From SLSG01 sp964477035 (GTDB lineage Bacteria > Bacteroidota > Bacteroidia > Bacteroidales > UBA7960), in the NCBI GenBank assembly GCA_964477035.1, contig CAYZCW010000005.1:62001-126000 (forward strand): DNA of 64,000 nucleotides, given 5' to 3'. Position numbers and translations under genes: made by a program. Below the pieces are notes generated by a model. The model ran no database searches, was not told the DNA's origin, and saw only the letters and a program-made list of their open reading frames with translations. The first letter of the stretch is position 1. Each line of letters starts with the position of its first letter. This document shows positions 51,815-58,888 of the stretch, one piece after another.

Positions 51815-52266
51815 AAAAGACCGATCCGCTAGAATTGCTCAAGGAAAATGTCAAAGACCTGCAAAATGCCATGGCATGGCTTCAGCGGTCCTATGGCATC
51901 TGCAAACAGTCCTTCGACCTGAACAACCTTTCCCCCGAGGGGATGGACGCATTTGAAGGCCTTACGAGCCGCTTCGCACGCGTCACGGATATCCTGTTCA
52001 GCAAAGTCTTTCGAAGCATTGCCTATATTGAAGAAGGAGAGTCCCGGTCCTGGCTGGACGTATTGCTGTATATGGAAAAAAAAGGGGTTATCGGTGATGC
52101 GGTTGAAGCGCGGACCATGAAGGAGCTTCGCAATGAGATCGTCCACGAATACTCCACGGCGGAGATCACGAACCTTTTTGGTGAAGTCCTCCTGCAATGC
52201 CCCGTCTTGTTCGGATATGCGGAGAACGCCATTCGGGAGGCGGAGTTGCTGGAAAAAAAAATATAG
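51811..52266 (+). CDS. hepT: HEPN-domain toxin (HepT / nucleotidyltransferase substrate-binding type)
   Basis: 151 residues, all-helical. The HEPN RNase motif R-x4-H is present as RNEIVHEY (near residue 111-118), the same positions AMPylated in known type VII toxins. Expected to be an RNA-cleaving toxin held silent by the upstream MNT protein. No phage or plasmid gene surrounds it; it lies between a flippase gene and a secreted-protein gene. Confidence 0.88.
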   Translation: MKKTDPLELLKENVKDLQNAMAWLQRSYGICKQSFDLNNLSPEGMDAFEGLTSRFARVTDILFSKVFRSIAYIEEGESRSWLDVLLYMEKKGVIGDAVEARTMKELRNEIVHEYSTAEITNLFGEVLLQCPVLFGYAENAIREAELLEKKI

Positions 52267-52694
52267 AACCGCTGATACGAATCCCGGGTCCCTGCAGGCT
52301 GCCCGGCGCCCTCATGGCGCTTTGCTTCCCTTGTTCGCCCCGCCCCACCCCCCTGGGCGTTGCGCGAAAACCCCACGTAATTTTACGTATGCATCCCCGC
52401 CGTTCATGGGCATTTATTTCCCGTTAACCCACTTTTTTCTTGTTTTCTTGGATAGTTATCCTTAAATTCAAGTAAAGAAACACCGAAATCCTTTAATATA
52501 TAAAGCCCTGACATATAGTGCGCGCTTAAATAAAACAAGCGTTTAATGTCGGACAGCTAAGGGTGCCGGTGTTTTTTTCCACAATTTATTGTACCACATT
52601 TCCGGCAAGAGGGCGCCGGTTTCGTGATTCCCCGCTCCCGGGCGGGGGATTTGCTGCCGGTGGCGTCCGACGGAAAAAAAACCATGACACGAAT
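52267..52694. other. 428-bp stretch between hepT and the beta-helix protein gene
   Basis: Starts GC-rich with a short GCGCC/GGCGC hairpin and no T run (weak terminator at best), becomes AT-rich from 52430 to 52560, then GC-rich again. In-frame codons before the chosen start of the next gene have no signal-peptide character. No clear TAnnTTTG box was found. Confidence 0.5.
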
Positions 52695-55600
52695 ATGATA
52701 AGAAACATTACTTCCGGGCTGGTCCTCCTGGCCCTTTTCTCGGCGGGGATCCTGTTTCCTGCAGGCTCCCATGCGCAGTCCGCCGCCGGTTCCGTCAAAG
52801 TGACGGCCTTGCAGGCGGATCTTTCGTTATATGAGAATACGGGATTGCCGCCCGAAAGGGCAGCAACCTCAGGCGATTCCAGCGGCCTCGATCAATACGG
52901 GCCGGCAAAGGGCGGCATCGTGCTGTTTTCCGAAACCTATGTGGTGACGCATACCGGAGACAGCGGCGCAGGGTCCCTGAGAGACGCCCTGGAGCAGGCC
53001 AATGCCGGCGGGGGGGGCACCATAATGTTCGACATCGGCGGTGCGCCGCCTTTTGTGATCCAGCCCCTGACCGCATTGCCCGGGATCTTCGAGATGGTCA
53101 CGATCGACGGCACTTCCCAGCCTGGATACGCCCCCGGGTCCCCGGTGGTGGTGCTTGACGGCACCCTGGCCGGCACGGGCGAGACCGGCATCGGGGTGAA
53201 CGGCTTGCGTCTCTACCCCGGATCGGATGGCAGCTACATCAAAGGGCTGGTGATCATCGGCTTTCAACCGGGTCTGTCGGACGGCAACATAGTGAACGGC
53301 ATCGGCATCGAGATCGGAAGCAACAACAACACCGTGGAGGGCTGTTTCATCGGCATCGGCCCTGACGGCAGCACCCCTCTGGCGAACGACTTCGGCATCG
53401 GCATCGAGGGCTCGTACAACCTCATCGGAGGTGACAGCCAGGAGAAAAGCAACCTGGTCGCAGGCAACACCAAGACCGGCATCGACATAGCCTCCCTGGC
53501 CGTCGGGGGCCAGGGAAACCCGGTCGGCTACAACATCATCCGGGGCAACTTACTGGGAACCGACGGCAGCGGCGGCGAGGCCCGTCCGAACAACACCAAC
53601 ATCCGCGTGGCCGGGGATGAGGGCTACAACCAGGTGTTTGACAACCTGGTTTCCGGAGCAAACATGGCCGGCATCGTGCTTGCCAGCTCTGCCTGGTACA
53701 ACACGGTTCGCGACAACCTGGTCGGCACCGACGTCACCGGCACCCAGGCCCTGGGCAACCGCCGGGACGGCATCATGGTTCAGGGGCCGTTCAACACCAT
53801 CCTCAACAACCTGGTTTCGGGCAACAGCCAGGACCGGGCTGTCCTTACGGCCGGCATCCATTTCGCAGGCAGCCTGGCCGTCTCGAACCAGGTCCGCGGA
53901 AACCGGATCGGCACCGACATCACCGGCACCATGGCCCTCCCCAACGAAATGGACGGCGTCATCATCAGGGGGTCAAACAATACCCTGGGCAACAACCAGG
54001 GCGGCGGCAACATCATTTCGGGCAACCGACTCAGCGGGGTGGTCATCATCAACTTCCTGCATACTGCCAACAACAACTTCCTTGCGGGAAACAATATTGG
54101 CGTGAATGCATCAGATGAGCCCCTGGGCAACGGTGTGGACGGGGTGCAGGTGGCGGGAGGGCTTCAAAACAGCCTCTCTCAGAATGCCATTGCCCACAAC
54201 GGCCGGCACGGCATTCGCCTTGAAACCCTGACGGTCGGCAATGACACCTTCGTGCCCCGGCGATCCAATATCACCATGAACGCCATCCATTCCAATGCCC
54301 TGCTGGGCATCAGCCTGGGCAGCAACGCCATCATCCCGAACGATCCCGGGGATGAGGACATGGGACCCAATGACCTGCTCAACTTCCCGGAAATCAGCCA
54401 GGTGCTGTTCGATGAGGGCGCCAGCGAGTTGCATATCACCTATTCTGTCCCGACCAGCGCCTACAATCTTTCCTGGGGCATCAGAACACAGTTTTTTGCC
54501 ACCAACCCGGGCGAGCGGCAGGGAAAAACCTATTTGGGAGAGGACTATTTTTTCCAGGCCGATTTTAACAATGGGGGAAAGACGGTTATCCTGACTTTGC
54601 CGGCGGGCGCGAACTTCACCGCCGGCGATGAGATCACCGCCACGGCCAATGACATCGACAACAACACCTCACAGTTCGCGGGCATTGTAGAGTCGGAGCC
54701 GATGGCGGCCGGCCCCATCCTGTTCACCATTACTGCCGCGGCCGACCCGGCGCAGGGAGGCAGCATCGAAATCAACAGTGCGCCTTACACCGACCCGGTC
54801 GAAGTGGAAGAAGGTGAGCTGGTGACCCTGGTTGCGATTCCGGCTGATGGCTGGGAGTTCCTGTTCTGGTCGGAAAACACCATCCCGCAGGGAAGCGATG
54901 AAACTCTGGAGTTTACAGCAGAAGGTGACCGCAACATTCTGGCACATTTTGCCCCGGAAGAAACCCAGGTTAATTATGGCTTCCAGGCAGTCATCATGCA
55001 GGGAGAAGGTTCGGTTTTCGTGAACGATGAGCTGTATACCGGGGAGTTGTTTTTCCCGGACGGCATCACCATTAAAGTGGAAGCCGTGCCTGCCGACGGC
55101 TGGGAGTTCTCCCACTGGGAAATGGATCTTTCCGGCACCGACCCCATACAGGAGCTGTTGATGGACTTCCCGAAAGAAGTGTATGCCTACTTCATTCAGC
55201 CAACCGAACCGGAATTCTTTGAGATGACCCTGTTTGCCGAACCGGAAGAAGGCGGCGAAGTTTACGGGGCCGGAACATACGAAGCAGGGGAAACCGTTCA
55301 GGTTTCTGCCGTGGCCAACCCGGGATTTGTATTCCTTTACTGGTCACTGGACGGTCAGGAATTACCGGTCGGTGAAACCTTTGCATTCCAGATTGATGCC
55401 CCTTATACCCTCACCGCCCACTTCGAAGCCGAAGATACGGGCGACCCAGGGGATCCGGTGCTTGGCGAATGTTCTTTCTCACAGGGGTATTGGTTCGCCA
55501 GGCCGCAGACCGTCTGGCCGCATGATGTGACAATCGGCGGGCACACCTTCTCCCAGGAGGACGGGAAAGCCTTCTGGCCGGCCAACACGAACACCAGGCG

Positions 55601-56129
55601 GGCCTTCACCCAGTATGCCACCATCGTGCTCAGCGGGGTGGACCTGAACCTGTTCCCGGAGCTGGCGCAGGCCATGGCGGTGATCGGGCTTTATTTTGCA
55701 AACGACTATCCCGCACCGGCTTCGCGCCTGGTGAACCAGGCAGCCGGTTTCATCGGCGACTGGGTGGATGAGAACCACTGCCCGGAGGAGGATCCTGCCA
55801 AAACCCTGGCCGGACCGGAACCCGGATCAGTCCCTCCAGGCGGACAACCGGCATTCCCCGGAGCCCAGGGCCTGCAGGTGTCGGCCTATCCCAACCCCTT
55901 CGCATCGGAAGCCATCCTTGCCGTCACCCTGAGCGAAGCCAGCTTCGTGCGCGTGGAGGTGTACAACATGACCGGCATGCGGGTGGCCCTGTTGCATGAG
56001 GGCGCTCTGGAAGGCAACCAACGGCATGAGCTGCGGTTCAGCGCTGGCGACCTACCTCCGGGCCTCTACTTCTTCCGCGTGCAGGCGAACGACCGCATCC
56101 ACATGGAGCGCGTCGTGCGCAGCAGGTAG
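52695..56129 (+). CDS. Secreted right-handed beta-helix protein with InlB-type repeats and type IX sorting domain
   Basis: 1144 residues from MIRNITSG, chosen for its signal peptide (cleavage after SHAQ, near 26). Parallel beta-helix repeats run from about 80 to 560, with many GNxIGTD and N-N-T turns. A beta-sandwich region follows, then three divergent InlB-type B repeats (about 677-755, 758-835 and 837-915, each with the ADGWEF or FLYWS turn). A cysteine-bounded domain opens CSFSQGYWFA (about 925-1015), and the sorting domain YPNPFASEAIL ... VVRSR closes the chain. It is exported and attached to the surface, probably as an adhesin; beta-helix proteins can also be polysaccharide lyases, but no lyase site was recognised. 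Confidence 0.88.
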   Translation: MIRNITSGLVLLALFSAGILFPAGSHAQSAAGSVKVTALQADLSLYENTGLPPERAATSGDSSGLDQYGPAKGGIVLFSETYVVTHTGDSGAGSLRDALEQANAGGGGTIMFDIGGAPPFVIQPLTALPGIFEMVTIDGTSQPGYAPGSPVVVLDGTLAGTGETGIGVNGLRLYPGSDGSYIKGLVIIGFQPGLSDGNIVNGIGIEIGSNNNTVEGCFIGIGPDGSTPLANDFGIGIEGSYNLIGGDSQEKSNLVAGNTKTGIDIASLAVGGQGNPVGYNIIRGNLLGTDGSGGEARPNNTNIRVAGDEGYNQVFDNLVSGANMAGIVLASSAWYNTVRDNLVGTDVTGTQALGNRRDGIMVQGPFNTILNNLVSGNSQDRAVLTAGIHFAGSLAVSNQVRGNRIGTDITGTMALPNEMDGVIIRGSNNTLGNNQGGGNIISGNRLSGVVIINFLHTANNNFLAGNNIGVNASDEPLGNGVDGVQVAGGLQNSLSQNAIAHNGRHGIRLETLTVGNDTFVPRRSNITMNAIHSNALLGISLGSNAIIPNDPGDEDMGPNDLLNFPEISQVLFDEGASELHITYSVPTSAYNLSWGIRTQFFATNPGERQGKTYLGEDYFFQADFNNGGKTVILTLPAGANFTAGDEITATANDIDNNTSQFAGIVESEPMAAGPILFTITAAADPAQGGSIEINSAPYTDPVEVEEGELVTLVAIPADGWEFLFWSENTIPQGSDETLEFTAEGDRNILAHFAPEETQVNYGFQAVIMQGEGSVFVNDELYTGELFFPDGITIKVEAVPADGWEFSHWEMDLSGTDPIQELLMDFPKEVYAYFIQPTEPEFFEMTLFAEPEEGGEVYGAGTYEAGETVQVSAVANPGFVFLYWSLDGQELPVGETFAFQIDAPYTLTAHFEAEDTGDPGDPVLGECSFSQGYWFARPQTVWPHDVTIGGHTFSQEDGKAFWPANTNTRRAFTQYATIVLSGVDLNLFPELAQAMAVIGLYFANDYPAPASRLVNQAAGFIGDWVDENHCPEEDPAKTLAGPEPGSVPPGGQPAFPGAQGLQVSAYPNPFASEAILAVTLSEASFVRVEVYNMTGMRVALLHEGALEGNQRHELRFSAGDLPPGLYFFRVQANDRIHMERVVRSR

Positions 56130-56246
56130 GGGGCGGCGGCCCGGTCGTGCGCGCTGTCCGTCCTTGCAGCACGGCCAGGCCCTACGCCTTTCCTGCACGG
56201 CGAACCCAGCGGGGCGGCAAGCCCCGCGCAGGCAACACCCTGCAAC

Positions 56247-56285
56247 AAAGCCCGGCCCTCCCACAGGCCGGGCTTCTTTTTTTGT
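56247..56285 (+). terminator. Rho-independent terminator of the beta-helix protein gene
   Basis: A 10-bp GC-rich stem (56248-56257 with 56266-56275) followed by a long T run broken by one C. Confidence 0.92.
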
Positions 56286-56316
56286 AACTTAGCCCCGGAA
56301 CCACCAACCCCCACCC

Positions 56317-57225
56317 ATGACCCCACCCAAACGTTTCGCCCTGATCGGGGCAGCCGGCTACATCGCTCCGCGGCACATGCGGGCCATCAAGGACACCCAC
56401 AACGAGCTGGTCTGTGCCCTCGACCCCTACGACGGCATGGGCGTGATCGACAGCTACTTTCCGCAGGCCGACTTCTTCACCGAGCCGGAGCGCTTCGACC
56501 GCCATCTGGATAAGCTTCGTCGGATGGGCCGGCAGGCCATCGACTATGTCAGCATCTGTTCACCCAACTACCTCCACGACGCCCACATCCGCATGGCCGT
56601 GCGCAACCACTGCCACGCCATCTGCGAGAAGCCCGTGGTGCTCAACGGCTACAACCTCGACAAGCTGGTGGAGCTGGAGCAGGAAACGGACAGGCACATT
56701 TATACCATCCTGCAACTGCGGCTGCATCCGACGATCAAAGCCCTGAAGGAAAGGGTGGAACGGGATTCGTCGGACAGGGTGTACGACGTTGACCTGAACT
56801 ACATCACCAGCCGCGGCAAGTGGTATTTTTACTCCTGGAAGGGCGACCTGCAGAAGTCGGGCGGGGTGGCCACAAACATCGGCATCCACTTTTTCGACAT
56901 GCTCGGATGGGTCTTCGGCGCCTTCAAAGGGCTGGAGGTGGAAGAGAACCTGCCGCAGCGCGCCCGGGGGCGGCTGGAGTTCGAGCGGGCGCGGGTGAGG
57001 TGGTTTCTGAGCGTGGACGAGAACGACCTGCCCGCGCAGGTGCAGGAGCTCGGGCAGCGCACCTGGCGCAGCATCACCATCGAAGGGGAGGAGCTGGAGT
57101 TCAGCCAGGGATTCACCGAGCTGCATACCGAATCGTACCGGGAGGTCCTCGCCGGACGCGGCTTCCGGGTGGCCGAAGCACGCCCCAGCGTCGAAATCGC
57201 CCAACGCATCCGCACAAACCAATAG
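56317..57225 (+). CDS. Gfo/Idh/MocA-family dehydrogenase, WlbA/WbpB-like
   Basis: 302 residues. Rossmann fold start FALIGAAGYIAPRHM (residues 6-20), the CEKPVV motif with its active-site lysine (near 101) and a C-terminal alpha/beta domain with SGGVATNIGIHFFDML (near residue 187). It is nearest in pattern to WlbA/WbpB, which oxidise C3 of UDP-GlcNAcA with NAD in O-antigen sugar synthesis. It is followed 26 bp later by a uronate-type epimerase, which fits sugar-nucleotide work. No sugar aminotransferase or acetyltransferase partner is next to it. Confidence 0.85.
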   Translation: MTPPKRFALIGAAGYIAPRHMRAIKDTHNELVCALDPYDGMGVIDSYFPQADFFTEPERFDRHLDKLRRMGRQAIDYVSICSPNYLHDAHIRMAVRNHCHAICEKPVVLNGYNLDKLVELEQETDRHIYTILQLRLHPTIKALKERVERDSSDRVYDVDLNYITSRGKWYFYSWKGDLQKSGGVATNIGIHFFDMLGWVFGAFKGLEVEENLPQRARGRLEFERARVRWFLSVDENDLPAQVQELGQRTWRSITIEGEELEFSQGFTELHTESYREVLAGRGFRVAEARPSVEIAQRIRTNQ

Positions 57226-57251
57226 CCAACAGCCAACAACCAACAGCCACC
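57226..57251 (+). repeat. AGCCAAC/AACCAAC-type repeat leader before the epimerase gene
   Basis: The whole 26-bp spacer consists of CCAACAGCC and AACCAAC units. It holds AGCCAACAACCAACAGCCA (57231-57249), also found in the susC leader 47 kb away. Confidence 0.8.
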
Positions 57252-58526
57252 ATGAAAACCATCCTCCTCACCGGAACCGCCGGATTCATCGGGTTTCACC
57301 TGGCAGAGGCCCTGCTGGGCCGCGGAGATGCCGTGGTGGGGCTCGACAACATCAACGACTACTACGACGTGAACCTCAAATACGGGCGGCTGGCCGAGAG
57401 CGGTATCGCCCGGGAGGCGGTGGAGGGCGTGGCGGGTGCCGGAATGTCCGGCCCGGCCGCCGGGGCTCCGGATACGTCCACCGGGGGCCTTGCCGTGGGA
57501 GGCAGCCTGCCCGGGCAGGGGCCGTCGCTGGTGCAAAGCAGCAAGCATCCCCGTTACCGCTTCGTGCGCATGGACCTGTCCGACCGCGAAGGCATCGAAC
57601 GGCTGTTCCGCCAGGAGCGGTTCGACCATGTGGTGCACCTGGCCGCCCAGGCCGGGGTGCGCTATTCGCTGACCCACCCCCAGGCGTATATCGACGCGAA
57701 CATCACCGGCTTTCTGAACATCCTGGAAGCCTGCCGCGCCCATCCGGTGAAGCACCTGGTGTACGCCTCCTCCAGCTCGGTCTACGGCAAGAACACCCGC
57801 ATGCCCTTTTCGGTGAGCGATAACGTGGACCATCCCGTATCGCTGTATGCCGCCACCAAGAAATCGAACGAGCTGATGGCACATACCTACAGCCACCTGT
57901 TCGGCATCCCCGCCACCGGGCTGCGCTTCTTCACCGTGTACGGACCCTGGGGCCGGCCCGACATGGCGCTGTTCCTGTTCACCAAGGCCATCCTGGAGGG
58001 CCGGCCCATAGAGGTTTACAACCGGGGCCAGATGCAGCGCGACTTCACCTACATCGACGACATCGTCAAAGGGGTGGTGCATGTGCTGGACAAGCCCGCC
58101 GAGCCGATGCCCCCCGGGGGCGGCACCTCGACAATGCCCCATACCCCGGCCTGGGATTCCGCCGGCCGCGACGCCGGACCGGCGCGTGGCCCGTCTGGGA
58201 AGCGACCCCGTCCCGAAGCCGATCCGCACCTTCCCGGCTGGGACCCGGCCCGTCCCGACCCCAGCGGGTCCGATGTGCCCCACCGGGTGTACAACATCGG
58301 CAATTCCCATCCGACGAAACTCCTGGCCTTTATCGAAGCCCTGGAGAAGGCCCTGGGGCGAAAGGCCGAAAAAAAGCTGCTGCCCATGCAGCCCGGCGAC
58401 GTGCCCGCCACCTGGGCCGATGTGAGCGCCCTGCAACGCGACTTCGGCTACCAGCCCGGCACCCCCGTGGAGAAAGGCATTGCTGCCTTTGTGGACTGGT
58501 ACCGGGACTTTTACAGGCTCGGATAA
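57252..58526 (+). CDS. NAD-dependent epimerase, UDP-glucuronate 4-epimerase-like, with two low-complexity insertions
   Basis: 424 residues, about 70-80 more than relatives. Glycine-rich GTAGFIGFHLAEALL (residues 8-22), VGLDNINDYYDVNLK (typical of UDP-glucuronate 4-epimerases), SSSSVYG, catalytic YAATKKSNE and DFTYIDDIVKGV are all intact. The excess comes from two glycine/proline/alanine-rich, very GC-rich inserts, about residues 58-92 and 280-332, both in loops between conserved blocks. Likely interconverts UDP-glucuronate and UDP-galacturonate. Co-transcribed with the upstream dehydrogenase. Confidence 0.88.
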   Translation: MKTILLTGTAGFIGFHLAEALLGRGDAVVGLDNINDYYDVNLKYGRLAESGIAREAVEGVAGAGMSGPAAGAPDTSTGGLAVGGSLPGQGPSLVQSSKHPRYRFVRMDLSDREGIERLFRQERFDHVVHLAAQAGVRYSLTHPQAYIDANITGFLNILEACRAHPVKHLVYASSSSVYGKNTRMPFSVSDNVDHPVSLYAATKKSNELMAHTYSHLFGIPATGLRFFTVYGPWGRPDMALFLFTKAILEGRPIEVYNRGQMQRDFTYIDDIVKGVVHVLDKPAEPMPPGGGTSTMPHTPAWDSAGRDAGPARGPSGKRPRPEADPHLPGWDPARPDPSGSDVPHRVYNIGNSHPTKLLAFIEALEKALGRKAEKKLLPMQPGDVPATWADVSALQRDFGYQPGTPVEKGIAAFVDWYRDFYRLG

Positions 58527-58888
58527 TCGCAAAAACGCAAAAACTGTCGCCGTTCGCCCAAAAAAATTTGCCCGGTAAGTAAAAACCACATATATTTACC
58601 AGCGAAACATATATATTTGGGTGTACTATGTAGGATCCGGGCAGGCCGATTTTCATGATCACCACCACGACCACCCCCTGAAGCGTCCACCTCAAACCAC
58701 CTGCCCGTTCGCCGAGATTTTCAGTACCACACACCCAAACGACCTTTCCGGGGGCCGGGGCGAAGCCATGCGTTATGGGCTGCTGCGTCAATGCATATTG
58801 TATGTCCCCGGGCATTCATCCCCGCCGGATGGGCCGGCGAATGCCAGGGAATAATTCACAATAACCTGAACCACAAAACCCAAAAGCC
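58527..58888. other. 362-bp stretch before the GLUG protein gene
   Basis: Contains the TATATTTG box at 58612-58619 and hence a leader of about 260 bases. A small open frame in it (58621-58854, His-rich N-terminal part) starts with GTG right behind the promoter; its reality is unclear. A GGCATTC/GAATGCC stem (58812-58818 with 58843-58849) lies near the 3' end of the leader without a T run. Confidence 0.5.
58612..58619 (+). promoter_or_regulatory. TATATTTG promoter -7 element
   Basis: A TAnnTTTG match in an AT-rich patch with two similar ATATATTT blocks; about 270 bases before the GLUG protein start. Confidence 0.6.

Noticed and set aside
58621..58854. His-rich small open frame in the GLUG gene leader
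   Set aside because: GTG start directly at the promoter, mixed low-complexity content, no second line of evidence; mentioned only in the gap description.
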